Shown: positions 10,561-22,331 of the stretch, one piece after another
How positions within the stretch are numbered: the first letter of the stretch is position 1
Layout: every line of letters begins with the position of its first letter
From: Eustoma russellianum
Lineage: Eukaryota > Streptophyta > Magnoliopsida > Gentianales > Gentianaceae
Reading direction: 5' to 3'
Length of the DNA: 64,000 nt
NCBI GenBank assembly: GCA_036186865.1
Contig: AP025062.1
Coordinates: forward strand, 31,077,501-31,141,500
The notes under the pieces: generated by a model
Database searches by the model: none
What the model saw: only the letters and a program-made list of their open reading frames with translations
What the model was told of the DNA's origin: nothing
Program-made: the position numbers and the translations under genes

Positions 10561-11138
10561 TGTCAAAATTCGTGCGAAATTCAAAAACTAACGGCTAATC
10601 GTATCAATGTATAAGAACAATTTGAAGAAGATAACAAAAAACGCACTATGGCGTCAGAGTTTTGATGGCCTCAGCTCGAGGAATAAGAAGATGAAAAATA
10701 AACCGAAATTTTTGTAAAATGTTCATTCTACCTTGCATTACAAACAACATACGTATTTATACTAGTCTAGGGAACAATCTAGAAATATAAGATGGCACGT
10801 GGGAGAAGACTTTATCCAGCATCAAAACCGAATCAGTCACAGCAGAGCATCAGCATGCATCACTCGTGCCAAGCCGTACATGTAACTAGCATGCCACCGT
10901 GCCAAGCGTGCCACCGTGCCAAGCGTGCCACCGTAACAATCGTGCCACCGTGCCAAGCATGCTGTCGTGCCAATCACGCTAAACAACCCAAGCATGCCAA
11001 GTCTATACGCACCACTGTATGCCAACCATGCCTATGCGTGCCAGAGCTCACGTACCGTGCCATCCAAGCTACAACTGTGCCAAGCCACATTATAACACAG
11101 GCCCTTTCTTCTTTTTATCTTCAACTATATCTTTAACA
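10561..11138 (-). repeat. Copia-3 5' LTR
   Basis: This is the direct repeat of 5364-5958, 578 bp long. It abuts the primer-binding site on one side and the target duplication CCGTC on the other. Confidence 0.93.
10751..10763 (-). promoter_or_regulatory. TATA box of the Copia-3 5' LTR
   Basis: The minus strand reads AGTATAAATACG. Its position about 200 bp from the LTR end suits a U3/R promoter. Assignment is by motif only. Confidence 0.55.
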
Positions 11139-11654
11139 CCGTCTAATAGTTGTTCTACATGACCATTGTGTTGACATCCTTGTCCTGATTGAGCCTAAGC
11201 AGTGGGAGGCCAGACTCCAGTTTTATCGTATGAAACTAGGGTTTCGCCAAGCCCTTGTCATATGTGATGGTAATATATGGGTTTTATGGCAAGAAGCAAG
11301 TTTGCAGTTTCTTAATATTGTGCATGGACAGCAGGCCTCACTGCTGCGATTTCTTTGGCTCCCCATGCAACAACTATTAGCTTGGACAGTGGTCTATGGA
11401 AAACATACAATCCAAAGTCACAAACACATATAGGAGTCGATTGTCTCACACTATCAGAGTACTCAAGAACCATGGATTCTAGATGGTGATTTTTAACACG
11501 TTGATGCGGCTGAATGAACATCGAGGTCGTACTTCTCCAACTTTGCGTTCTTTAGCAAATTTCATCGAGTGTGTGGACCATTGTGACCTACAGAAAGTTC
11601 CTATTCTAGGCTGGCCATTTACATGGGCAAGAGGTACTAGACTTAATCGGGTTC
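11139..11654 (+). pseudogene. LINE-1: remainder of the endonuclease domain
   Basis: After the duplicated CCGTC the endonuclease frame resumes with DHCVDILVLIEPKQWEARL and NIWVLWQEASLQF, as in apurinic-type LINE endonucleases. After an indel in a T-run near 11490 it continues with the signature LDGDF, then FIECVDHCDLQKV, GWPFTWARGT and LNRVL. These correspond to the metal/catalytic GDFN, fTW and RLDR motifs. The reading is cut at 11654 by the Copia-2 5' LTR, so no reverse transcriptase follows. The protein would nick target DNA to prime LINE cDNA synthesis. Confidence 0.78.
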
Positions 11655-12250
11655 TGTCAATGAAGGAGGTGCTCAGCACTTGGTGAATCCAACAAGCATT
11701 TGGTCGAACAAGCTGACGCGTGAGGGTGCTGCAGCTGAACAAGACGAATGCAGCAGGCTTTGTGGTAATGAATGATGGATAGCGCTTGGTAGGATCACGG
11801 GGAGACTGTTATGGGCGAATCAAAGGCTGCGTGGCACGTGGAAAACGGTTGAGTTGGGTGAAGGTGCGTGTGGTGTTTGCTGGTGCGAAGAGGGATCGAA
11901 GCAAGAAGGAGAAGGTCACTGGCGGGAGTTTTAAATAGTGTGAAATGACGTTTATGCCCTTGATTAATGTACTGAGTCTAGGCGGTTACTTTGTACTTTC
12001 TTGTAATTTCACCCCCTTCTTCCCCAACCATATATTCCCGCCTGATGCACCATTCGATCAATAAGAAAAATCAATTTCTCTCTTCTTGAATTTCTGGCTC
12101 TAGACTTCGGTCTTTCCTCTCTCTCTACTGAATTCTCATTCCTCAGTTTATGCTTATTCATTGTTTGATGAATCAAATGTTAATTCTATTAGATTGCGCA
12201 TGATCTGGTTTGGTTCCGCTTGCTATATGATCACTCGGTGAAAATTGACA
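11655..12250 (+). repeat. Copia-2 5' LTR
   Basis: The end is fixed by the primer-binding site at 12251. The start is placed at TGTCAA (11655) because the LTR ends in TTGACA, its exact reverse complement. This gives 596 bp, close to the Copia-3 LTR length. It also falls where LINE-1 coding similarity stops. There is no second LTR in the window to confirm the start. Confidence 0.7.
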
Positions 12251-12263
12251 TGGTATCAGAGAC
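12251..12263 (+). other. Primer-binding site of Copia-2
   Basis: TGGTATCAGAGAC directly follows the LTR and matches the initiator tRNA-Met 3' end complement. Confidence 0.88.
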
Positions 12264-12308
12264 TATCTGTTGAAGTTCTGTGACTCCTGCTCCGATTGAG
12301 TTTGGTTA

Positions 12309-12869
12309 ATGGCCTCTAGTTCAATTAATTTTGGAACTATGGATCCTACTGAGGATCCTGTGTATGTACATCCCAGTGATAGTCCGTCACTGGTGTTAGT
12401 GCAGTCGTTGCTAACATCTCAGAATTATCATGGCTGGAGTAAGACTCTTCGAAGAGCCTTAGATGCCAAAAAGAAATCTGGCTTCCTGGATGGCACTGTG
12501 CAAAAGCCTCCAGAAGGAGATCGCAAGTACAATGCTTGGATCAAAGCGAACAATATGGTTGTCTCGTGGATCACCAATTCGGTTAGCCCGTCCATTGCTC
12601 AGAGCATTATGTGGATTGACAGCGCTGCTGAGATCTGGAAAGATTTAAAACTCAGGTATGGAAATGCTGATGCCTTTAGACTTTCTGATATGCAGGAAGA
12701 ATTTTACTCGATTAAGCAAAACACTTCGTCTGTCACCGACTACTATACCAAGCTTAAGACTATTTGGGAAGAACTAAGTGTTTTAAAGTCACTGCCCTCT
12801 TGTACCTGTAATAGGTGTACGTGCAATGTCAGTGGACAAATTAGAAGTTTGTTGAAGATGATTTTGTGA
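12309..12869 (+). pseudogene. Copia-2 gag, N-terminal part
   Basis: The ATG at 12309 opens MASSSINFGTMDPTED, followed by YVHPSDSPSLVLVQSLL and the capsid-like stretch NYHGWSKTLRRALDAK, IWKDLKLRYG and YYTKLKTIWEELS. This is a Copia Gag (UBN2 type). A frameshift at about 12840-12866 ends the frame, and the rest of Gag continues in the next entry. The start is 58 nt after the primer site and has the same layout as Copia-3 gag. Confidence 0.88.
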
Positions 12870-14170
12870 TAAAATTTTTAAAAGGACTGTCTGAGGAATA
12901 TGAACCTGTTAAAGCACAGGTTCTGCTTATGAGTCCCTTGCCGGACATCAATGCTGCCTTTGCTATGGCAGTTAAATTTGAGAGGAAAATATCGTATACG
13001 AATGGACAAGCTATGTTCACTAATAATCCATCACCAGTGTTAAATATGGCGGATAGCCAGTCTGGTTTCATTAACTTTCAGACATCCAAGCAAGGCTTGC
13101 TTGGAGGTAGACCCCCAGGTAGTTTTAGAGGAGACAATGCGCAGGTGCAGAAGTTTGGAGGTGGAAAACGTCCTGTCTGTACATTTTGTGGTTTCACAGG
13201 ACATACAGTGGACAAATGTTATAGGAAGCATGGCTATCCGCCTGGTTATAAGCCTAAGGGACGAGTGAATTATGTTGGTTTTGAGGAGGCTCAATGCGGC
13301 AGTATGGAGCAAGTTGAGCATGTTGGAGCAGGTGAACAGGGAATGTCACAGCAACCCCTGGAGTCACAGATAGCACCTAATTTCACCTCTGAGCAGTACT
13401 TGCAACTGATGAATATGCTCAAGGAACATCAAAATAGGGGTCATGTTGAGAGAGGAGTTCAAGGTGAAGGAGGACAGCCCTTGCATACCGTAATGTCAGC
13501 TCAGAAACTGCCTTCCTCTGGTAAGTCAGCAGGTAATGTTGCATACAAAAACTCTAACATATGGATTTTGGATTCAGGTGCTAGTGATCATGTATGTTGT
13601 TCTCTTAGCTTCTTTGACTCTTTTCAGCCTGCTAAATCTCTGCAAGTTAAATTGCCCACAGAATCTCTTGTCCAAGTACTTCACACTGGCACAGTCACAA
13701 TCAATCCATATCTTCAATTGCACAATGTCTTTCACATTCCCTCCTTCCACTTCAATTTAATTTCCCCCAGCAGACTTGTAAAGGAAAATCAATGTAATGT
13801 TATTTTCCAATCTGACCACTGCTTTATTCATGATCAGAACACTATGAAGATGATTGGTTCAGCTAGAATCAATCAAGGCTTATATAAACTAGACGGCTTC
13901 TCACAACTTCCAGACAGAAACAGAGCTTTCACTCAACTATGTCTTTCCAGTTCCATTCTTGCGAATCATTCACTCCCAGACTCCAAATCATCCATATGGC
14001 ACTCAAGACTTGGGCACATGTCCTTTTCCAGAATGAAAGAAGTTCAGAAAAGAATCCAGATATTGTCATTTCCTCAGTCTCTCTTCCATGCCACATCTGT
14101 CCGCTTGCCCGACAAAAGAAACATCCCTTTCCTATTTCGCATTCTCAATCTGTTTCTGCTTTTTCATTAA
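12866..14170 (+). pseudogene. Copia-2 Gag C-terminus, zinc knuckle, protease and pre-integrase
   Basis: The frame continues Gag (FLKGLSEEYEPVKAQVL) and carries the CCHC zinc knuckle CTFCGFTGHTVDKC. A glutamine- and glycine-rich spacer follows, then the aspartic protease IWILDSGASDHVCCS. The GAG-pre-integrase motif IWHSRLGHMSFSRMKEV is readable at about 13990. After that a frameshift near 14050 turns the last 40 residues into nonsense. Fusion of Gag and protease in one frame is normal for this group. Confidence 0.88.
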
Positions 14171-15318
14171 TACATGTTGACATTTGGGGTCCATATAGAT
14201 ACCCCACCATGTATCATCAACAATACTTTCTTACTATAGTGGATGATTTTAGTAGATACACATGGGTCTACTTGATGAAGGCAAAGTCTGAAGTCAGAAG
14301 TATATTGCAAAGTTTTCATTCTTTTGTGTCTGTCCATTTTGAGAAAAACATTAAGATCATTAGGACAGACAATGGTGCTGAATTTAAGATGAATGAATTT
14401 TTCTCTGATAGAGGGATTGTCCATCAGACCAGTTTTGTCTATACCCCTGAGCAAAACGGTCTTGTCGAAAGGAAACACCAACATATATTGAATGTGGCTA
14501 GAGCTTTGAAGTTTCAATCTAACGTCCCAATCCAGTATTGGGGTTTCTGCATTCAGCATGCAGTGTATCTGATTAACCTCACTCCATCACCACTGTTATC
14601 CAATAAAACTCCATTTGAACAACTGTTCTGTAAACCAACTTCATATCACAACCTGAAAATCTTTGGATGTCTAGCCTTTGCTCTTAACACTTGCCAAACC
14701 AAAGGAAAATTTGATCCCAGATCTAAAAGATGTATATACCTTGGACATTCAAACACCTCAAAAGGGTATATATTGCAAGACCTAGATACCAAAGACATAC
14801 TGGTTTCAAGAAATGTTGAATTTGATGAAGGTTGCTTTCCATTTGGATCTGTATCCCATGAGCATCACAAACCTGGCTCGGACCATGTTCCACAGCCTAA
14901 ATGTCATGATCCCGTCCTGGCCAACTCTGATCCTCTGCCTGATTCACTCTACTTTTCCACAACACCAAGCCTCCCTGCTCCTTGCTCACCAACCTCTATA
15001 CAGTCTCCAAATACTCTTGATCCATCCGTACCATCCAGTCCTATGCCTGCACTATTGCCACAAATCCCACAAGTCAGTCCCGCTCATGACAACACTCCTT
15101 CCTCTCCAGCTTCTTCTCCCTCTTCTTCACATGATTCCATCTCCATCCAACAGTCCGTCCCTATTAGGTCCATAGACATTGACCTACCAATTCCTGTCAA
15201 CAGCAGACCCGTTCGAGAAAAAAGACTGCCTTCATATTTACAAGAATTCTACTGTAATCAATGTGCTCTTTCTAATTCACCCGCAAATCCCAGCATCACT
15301 CATCCTTTGAATCATTGA
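14051..15318 (+). pseudogene. Copia-2 integrase and linker
   Basis: Integrase reads CHICPLARQKKHPFP, VDIWGPYRYPTMY, IRTDNGAEFKM and YTPEQNGLVERKHQH, so Asp, Asp and Glu of the catalytic triad are present. The C-terminal region follows (YWGFCIQHAVYLIN, IFGCLAFALN, CIYLGHSNTSKGYI). A long Ser/Pro-rich linker runs to YLQEFYCNQ. The frame is open back to 13939, but the first 37 codons there are out-of-frame pre-integrase. A TGA at 15316-15318 interrupts pol in the same frame as the RT segment that follows. Confidence 0.9.
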
Positions 15319-16254
15319 TTTTCTTTGCAATCATTAGCACCTAAATACAAGTCATATGTTCTAGCTTCTGGCATGCACACAGAGCCAACAAACTACTTAG
15401 AGGCAGCCAGTTCCTCTGCTTGGCAGGAGGCTATGCAGGTGGAAATTGCAGCACTTGAGGCCAATAAGACTTGGACACTGATGCCCTTGCCACCAGGGAA
15501 GCAAGCAATTGGATGCAAGTGGGTCTACAAGATTAAATTTTTGGCAGACGGGACTGTGGATAGATACAAGGCTAGATTAGTGGCAAAGGGCTATACGCAG
15601 CAATACGGGATTGACTATCAGGAGACCTTCTCACCCGTAGCAAAAATGACGACTGTTAGAATGGTCTTGGCTCTTGCATCCAGTAAAGGCTGGTACCTGC
15701 AGCAACTGGATGTTAATAACGCATTTTTGCACGGAGATTTGCGTGAAGAGATATATATGCTCCCTCCACCAGGCATGACACTTAGTGATCCTAACCTTGT
15801 CTGCAAGCTTGAGAAGTCCCTCTACGGTCTCAAGCAAGCAAGCCGTGAATGGAATGCAAAGCTCACCAGTTTTCTACTAGGACATGGGTTCACTCAGTCC
15901 AAGAATGATTACACACTCTTCTACAGAAATGCTCCAGGCTACTTTCTTCTAGTCCTAGTGTATGTGGATGATATCATTCTAGCCTGTAACAGTATGTCTC
16001 CCATCCAGTGTCTCAAAACTGAGCTACATTCTGCGTTTAAGATCAAGGATCTTGGTGACCTTAGATACTTCTTGGGGATTGAAGTAGCTAGGTCACAGGG
16101 GGGGCTAGTCATCAACCAGAGAAAATATGCCCTTGAATTGCTTGAACAAACTGGGTTTCTTGGCTACAAACCGATTAAAACACCCATGGACACTAATGCA
16201 AAGTTTACGCATGATGACTCTCCCAGAGTATTAGATGTTGCTGCGTATAAAAGC
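15319..16254 (+). pseudogene. Copia-2 reverse transcriptase, truncated by A1
   Basis: This segment is in frame with the integrase part across the TGA. The RT motifs are complete and clean: GCKWVYKIKFLADGT, YKARLVAKGYTQQ, ETFSPVAKM, QLDVNNAFLHGDL, SLYGLKQASREWN, VYVDDIILA and IKDLGDLRYFLGIEVARSQ. The catalytic YVDD is intact. The coding similarity ends in the AAYKS motif, exactly where the A1 LTR starts. The codons that continue past 16254 belong to the LTR. Confidence 0.92.
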
Positions 16255-18834
16255 TGTTGGACCGTGCACCTGCAATGAACACCACTAGAGGGGGGGGGGG
16301 GGGTGAATAGTGGTTAGCGGAAATTACACTACAACCCTTTGTTAAAATCTCCTTGAAAACAGAATCTGAGACCACCTCAGATTCAGAACCCGTTTTTCAA
16401 AAATTCACAAATAATTGTACACAACTCCAAAAATTATGAAACTTTCCAGAATTAAACTTCAATGAGTTAACAAGACTCTGTCCAAAAATCAGACAAACAT
16501 AAGATCTTTTGGCCCTTCAAACAAATTAAAAGATTTAGATGGTCAATCTGGACAGAATTGGACAGAATGTTGCTGATTTTGAAAATAGTGTTTCTATTTG
16601 AATACTCAACCAAAAAGGTTGATCTTTATATCAAAACACTCCTTAGGATGTGTAGATGAAGTTTCCAAAAGGCCCTGACCTCAAACAATTCTTGAAAAAT
16701 ACAGAATTTAACTTTTCTCAAAACTGGTCAGATTGCAGCCAGATTGGAGCAGTTATCTTGCAAAGACTGAAAGACTAACTTTTACTTGCTCAAATCAAGT
16801 GATTCTTGTTGAAAATGAAAGCTAACAGTCTGAAGTATAACTCCACCAAAAATCACGAATTTTGAAAATGTTTAGCTATTTTTTCAAATTGTGTGAAGTT
16901 GGGTGAAAACTGCAGTCAAAAACGGGCAGAAAACACAAATAAAGAAACAAGAGAAGAACACCGAGGATTTATCCTGGTTCGGTCAATGTGACCTACTCCA
17001 GTCCCAAGGAACACCTTTCCTTGGATTTCACTATGATATGAACACCTTACAACAAGAGCCAAGCTTGATCCTTGGGTTATACACCAACCCTACTCAAGAC
17101 TTGGATAATCACCTTCTAAGCAACACTTAGTTGCAATACCTCCAACACCTATTGATGTAGCCTTATAAAGATGGCTAATCAATCTTACAAATGAAGCTCA
17201 AGAGGCTTGTAGCTCACCAAAATATTAAGAACAACTTTGCTACAACAAAATACAACAACAAGAACAAGAAGATGAATATGAAAGCTATAGAATGCTTGTG
17301 AGCTTCAAGTGTGTTTCATCTCCTTCACCAATGCCTCTATTTATAGTGTAATTTGAGCCTTGAAGATAAGAATGCCAATGTGTCATCATCTTCATCATCA
17401 ACTCCAAATGTCTTCTCATCATTGGTTAGCTTTGTACACTTGGCAAAATAAAACACCATGATTGGTCCACCTTGGCAACTCTTTGTTGGCCGATTTTTCC
17501 ACCTTGGATAGTCTCATTTATCCTTTGCAAAATGTAGATAATAAGAGAAGATAAATGCACCAAAAATACCTCAACTTCTAGCTTGAGAATAGGCATGTAG
17601 GAGAAGACCATTTCAAATGACAAATTCAGCTCCAAAAATCAGCATTGTAGCCGTTGGCTACTTTGATTTTTACCAAAATTGTTTTTGATTTTTCTTAATA
17701 AAATAAGAAAGGATAATACCACCAAATTATCCCCAACTTCAAGCATCATAATAGGACATGTGAGAGCTCCATTTGACTTCCAAAAATCTGCTGAAAATAC
17801 ACCAAGAAACCATATAGCCGTTGGCTATATTTAGAAAATTCCAAGTTGGCAATTTTGCCAACTAGCTCCTTTTTGGTTGGTCCACTTGTCTCCAACTCAT
17901 AAAATGAATACCACATCATGTCTACCTGATTAGTCACGTTTTTCCACATATATATAAGTGTAGCAACTCAGATTTTTGAAGAAGAAATAAATAGATAACA
18001 CTTGACAAGATTATGTCAACGTGTAACACCGAAATTTCCCAATATTTCTTCTTATATGTTGAGATCATTTCCACACCTTTGACACCTTTAATATCTCTGA
18101 ATAATGATGATAAATGTTCTCTTATAACATATATAAGAGGGTCTTCGAGAAAAAAATAGAATGTGACATCTCAAATCGTCACATATCCAGGTATAGTCAA
18201 TAATATCATCGGTTGAGAGAATAAGATATATGATCACCATATTATCTTCAAAATAATAATAACACAGCTCCAGAATGAAGATAATAATATACTCAAGATA
18301 TTCCTTGAGTGAAAATACCAAAAATACCCTTGGGGGTAAAATGACCAAAATACCCCTGGTGTAAGAAAACTCCAGAAATGACCCGGATGGTCATAAACAA
18401 TCATGATATCAACTTTGTCATGATAAATAGTATAAGAATATGCTCTTGAAATATTTCCACCATATCATGTTCCTACAAAACTCAAAATACCAATTTTGCC
18501 CTTTTTGGTAAGTTGTAGAACTTCCAAGGCATGTTAGTCACAAGACAATAATAATCACCAAAAACACATAATAAGCACATAATGAACATGTATAAATCAT
18601 GTACAAATGAAAACAATCATTTTAACACATTTTAGAAAATTATTTCTAAAAACCCTAGACATCGATCAATCGAAGTGAGGGTTCGATGTACATCGATGTG
18701 TACATCGATCGATCGATGTGTCTCAAGTTTAGAGATCGATTTCAACTTTTACATATAACACCATGTGTGACATTTTTAAGTATTCACCACTTAAAATCAT
18801 GACTTTGAAAATTATCCAAACATATTTCTCAACA
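16255..18834 (-). repeat. A1 3' LTR
   Basis: In window orientation it starts TGTTGGACCG and ends CTCAACA next to the polypurine tract. It is 2580 bp and pairs with 24604-27178. It contains a TATA motif at 17338-17347 (minus strand), a duplicated hairpin unit (17555-17830) and an ATCGAT palindrome cluster (18658-18750). Short ORFs in it are repeated in the other LTR only because the LTRs are duplicates. Confidence 0.95.
17555..17830. repeat. Two diverged tandem units (about 165 bp) with hairpins in the A1 LTR
   Basis: The segments 17555-17661 and about 17720-17830 share the order CACCAAA, CAACTT, AATAGG and CAAAAATC, and each ends in a GCCGTTGGC hairpin. The stems differ in a paired way: GTAGCC/GGCTAC at 17647-17661 and ATAGCC/GGCTAT at 17812-17830. 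The same pair occurs at 25991-26005 and 26156-26174 in the other LTR. Confidence 0.7.
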
Positions 18835-18847
18835 TTCTCCCCCTTTT
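18835..18847 (-). other. Polypurine tract of A1
   Basis: The minus strand reads CCAAAAGGGGGAGAA directly before the 3' LTR. This is the typical SIRE-type tract, followed on its upstream side by a conserved ATTTTGAAAATCATC. Confidence 0.88.
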
Positions 18848-19092
18848 GGATGATTTTCAAAATAACCTAACATGATTTTAATGTCACAACTTATAGCCAA
18901 AAATTTAACCAAATGTTTTCAACTTTTAAAGTAGTATGTTGCTCCCCCTCAACTCATACTCTCCCCCTTAACCTATACTTAACTCATAACTAATTGAAAC
19001 TTATCATTTCATACCAAATGATGACTTACCAACTAAAATCATGTGCTTATTCTATCTCCCCCTTTATTTTGCAAATCATGCAAAAGATAGAA

Positions 19093-21959
19093 CTACGCAA
19101 TGGTATCGTAAGTCATCATACCTAACTTGGCACGCAAGTTTTCAAACGTGGCTTGATTAAGGGTTTTGGTAAAGATATCAGCAATTTGGTGATCAGTTCT
19201 TATATGGTTTATCACTATGTCGTCATTTTGAACATGATCGCGAAGAAAGTGGTATCGCACCTCAATGTGTTTGGCCTTAGAATGAAGCACCGGATTCCGG
19301 GAAAGATTGATTGCACTTGTGCTATCGCAGAAAATTGGAATCTTTTTCATTTTAATGCCAAAATCACTAAGTTGCTGTTTAAGCCAAAGTATTTGAGTAG
19401 TACATAAACTCAAAGCAATATACTCGGCTTCAGTGGTAGAAAGAGCTACACTAGCTTGCTTTTTAGAAAACCAAGAGATCAAATTGGTTCTTATGAATTG
19501 ACATGTGCCGCTAGTGGATTTTCTATCTAACTTGCAACCACCATAATCAGCATCACTATATGCGTGTAATTCCAACTTAGCATTTTTATCATACCATAGT
19601 CCTAAGTGAGGTGTATGCTTAAGATATCTAAATATCTTTTTCACTGCATTGTAATGTGATACCTTAGGACAAGATTGAAACCTAGCACACATACACACAC
19701 TAAACATGATATCAGGTCTTGATGCAGTTAAGTATAACAATGAGCCAATCATAGACCTATAGAGTGTGTCATCAAAAGGTTTACCATTTTCATCCTTATC
19801 GAGTTTGGTACTAACACTCATGGGGGTAGTTGTAGGTTTCAAATCTTCAAAGCCAAACTTCTTAATCATATCATTGACATACTTAAGTTGGCTAATGTGA
19901 ATTCCTTGAGGGGTTTGTTTGATTTGGAGTCCTAAGAAATAATTCAACTCTCCTACCATTGACATTTCAAACTCTGACTTCATACATTCTTCGAAGTCTT
20001 TTACTAAGGTAGGGTTAGTTGAACCAAAGATAATATCGTCTACGTATATTTGAACTATTAACAAATCATTACCTTTTCTTCTTAGGAATAATGTGTTGTC
20101 TATGGTTCCCCTTTCATAATTATTCACAATAAGAAAGTTTGCAAATCTATCATACCAAGCTCTTGGAGCTTGTTTCAAACCATATAAAGCTTTCTTAAGC
20201 TTGTAAACATGGTTAGGATTCTTTGGATCTTGAAATCCAGGGGGTTGTTTGACAAACACTTCTTCTTGGATGTATCCATTTAAGAATGCACTCTTGACAT
20301 CCATTTGGAAGAGTTTAATGTTACTTAGACTTGCAATCGCAAGTAACAATCTAATTGCTTCTAGTCGTGCAACGGGTGCAAAGGTTTCCTCATAATCTAT
20401 TCCTTCTTGTTGATTATAACCTTGTGCGACTAGTCTAGCCTTATTTCTTGTAATATTTCCTTGTTCATCCATTTTATTCCTAAAGACCCATTTAGTTCCT
20501 ATGATAGACTTGTCTTCAGGTTTAGGTACTAAGTCCCATACGTTGTTCCTTGTGAATTGATTTAATTCCTCATGCATAGCATCTATCCATGATATGTCAC
20601 CTAAGGCTTCCTTAACATTCTTAGGTTCTATGTGTGAGACTAAGCTATGTCCTTCAAGTTGACTTATGTTTCTACGTGTTCTAACCCCAACACTTGGATC
20701 CCCAATGATTAATTCTCTAGGGTGCCACCAATTCCTAGATTGACTAGGTTCACCCTCATCTTGTTCAAAAGTTTCATTAGTGTGAATGTTATCATATGTA
20801 ATTGGATCATTAGTTGTATCATCTTCCAATTGCAAATTTTCTTGATTCATTTCATCTAAGGGTTCATGCATGTCTTGTTCAGGGGGAGTTGGTTCTAGAT
20901 GATCAAGTACAGGCTCAAGTAATACTTCATCATCAAACATATTTTCAACATTTGTTTCTTGTTTATGTTGATGTTTATCACTAACTTCAAAGCATGCATT
21001 TTCATTGAATTTCACATGTATGGATTCAATTATTTTTCTAGATGCGGGATTATAACACCTATATGCTCTTGAGTTAGTTGAATATCCAACAAATATACAT
21101 TCAATAGACTTTTGTTCAAATTTATCTAGATTATCCTTAGTGTTTAGCACAAAACATTTACATCCAAATACTTTAAGATAATCTATTTTAGGTTGTCTAT
21201 TGTTTAGCAATTCATAAGGCGTTTTATTTAATTTCTTTCTAATAGTGAGCCTATTTATAATATAACATGCACAGTTAACAGCTTCAGCCCATAAATACTT
21301 AGGTAATTTATTTTCACACAGCATTGTCCTTGCAACTTCTTGAATCGTTCTATTTTTACGTTCAACAACTCCATTGAGTTGTGGTGTTCTAGGTGGTGAG
21401 AATTCATGTTTTATTCCATAAAGTTCACAAAATTTGATTACGTCTTTATTTTTAAATTCTCCACCTCTATCACTTCTAATTCTTTTGACATTTTCTTCGT
21501 AAATGTTTTCAAGTTGCTTGATAAGGGTTTCGATTGCTAATGGAGCATCGTCTTTGTGTGTTAAGAACAATGTCCATGTGTAGCGTGAGTAATCGTCTAC
21601 TATGACACACACATAGTAGTGTCCACCTAGACTTCTTGTCCTACTTGGACCAAATAAGTCTAAGTGAAGCAATTCTAGTACATGACTAGTACTCACTTCA
21701 TGTTTCGGTTTTAAGGTTTCTTTAATGTGTTTTCCCTTAATACATGTTTCACACATTTGAAAATTATCTAAGTCTAACTTAGGCATACCTCTAATTAAAT
21801 TCTTTTTAGATAATTTCCTAATGGTTGAAATTCCTATATGGCCTAATCTTCTATGCCATAAATTCACATCTAAGTCATGTGATATTAGACACTTAACCTT
21901 AGCATTTAACATGTTATCTAAGGTAAGGGTATAAATATTTCCATCTCTATTTCCTTTTA
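19093..21959 (-). CDS. A1 pol: integrase, reverse transcriptase, RNase H
   Basis: One open frame contains everything from pre-integrase to the end of pol. From the first Met at 21912 it is 939 codons. HHCC zinc site: His20, His25, Cys54, Cys57. DDE triad: Asp85 (LDLFGP), Asp148 (RSDRGGEF) and Glu184 (GVVERK), with exactly 35 residues between the last two. RT follows with KARLVAQGYNQ, MDVKSAFLNG, YGLKQAPRAWY and catalytic YVDD (20035-20046, near residue 623). RNase H has YSDADYGGC, STTEAEYIAL and CDSTSAINL. All catalytic residues I can check are present. The frame is shifted relative to the protease segment upstream by an indel in an A-rich run near 21965, so it is probably not expressed as one polyprotein with protease. 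Pol ends 246 nt before the polypurine tract, with no extra ORF. Confidence 0.93.
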
Positions 21960-22331
21960 AAACCGTTTCTCCTTTTTATTTATTATATCACAAGAATTGG
22001 GAAGAAAGGAGACATTATAACCACAATCTATAAGTTGAGAAATACTAAGTAAATTATAAGAGAGATTGCTTACTAGCAACACATTTCGTATTTGAAATGT
22101 GTTTGGGTCCCCGATTGTTCCTTTTCCAACAACTTTTCCTTTGTTGTTGTCACCGAATGTTACCTTTCCACCATCAATATGTTCAAGTTCGGTGAATAGA
22201 TTGGGGTTGCCCGTCATATGCCTCGAACATCCACTATCTAAAAACCATTTGGTTTTTAGATTCTTTGACTTTGCCTCTTTCTTGCATTCCTTGCATTTTT
22301 CCTACAATGGAGACAAAGTTTTAGGTACCCT
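21957..22331 (-). pseudogene. A1 protease segment between gag and pol
   Basis: In the same frame as gag, downstream of its TAA, the reading gives nine codons, a TAG (22302-22304), then a cysteine-containing KCKECKKEA. The protease site WFLDSGCSRHMTG follows (DSGC codons at 22227-22238), then the downstream region ILVSNLSYNLLSISQL-like. The frame closes at 21957 after KKEKRF, where the pol frame differs by an indel. The protease would mature the polyprotein. With two stops before it and a shift after it, expression needs readthrough, or this copy is newly dead. Confidence 0.85.

Larger units (their letters stand above)
5364..11138 (-). mobile_element. Copia-3: full-length but decayed Ty1/Copia element inserted in LINE-1
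   Basis: Two LTRs (5364-5958 and 10561-11138) flank gag-pol on the minus strand. A 5-bp target duplication, CCGTC, is present at 5359-5363 and 11139-11143. A primer-binding site (10549-10560) and a polypurine tract (5959-5975) are in the expected places. The target is the endonuclease gene of LINE-1, which resumes directly after the second CCGTC. All domains are present but interrupted by many stops and shifts, so the copy is inactive. LTR ends are TGTTAA and TTGACA in element orientation. Confidence 0.93.
11655..16254 (+). mobile_element. Copia-2: Ty1/Copia element, 3' part missing
   Basis: A 5' LTR, primer-binding site, gag, protease, integrase and most of reverse transcriptase are present in order on the plus strand. 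The element stops at 16254, where the A1 LTR begins. The end of RT, RNase H and the 3' LTR are not found on the far side of A1. It is the best preserved of the three related Copia elements: I see two frameshifts (near 12850 and near 14050) and one in-frame TGA (15316-15318). Confidence 0.9.

Noticed and set aside
12251..12263. tRNA-like sequence at primer-binding sites
   Set aside because: Only 12-13 nt match the 3' end of initiator tRNA-Met; no cloverleaf is present at any of the four sites.
16903..17130. Short ORFs repeated exactly in both A1 LTRs (for example 16903-17130 and 25247-25474)
   Set aside because: The LTRs are near-identical duplicates, so identical ORFs carry no evidence of selection. 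They have no recognisable motif.
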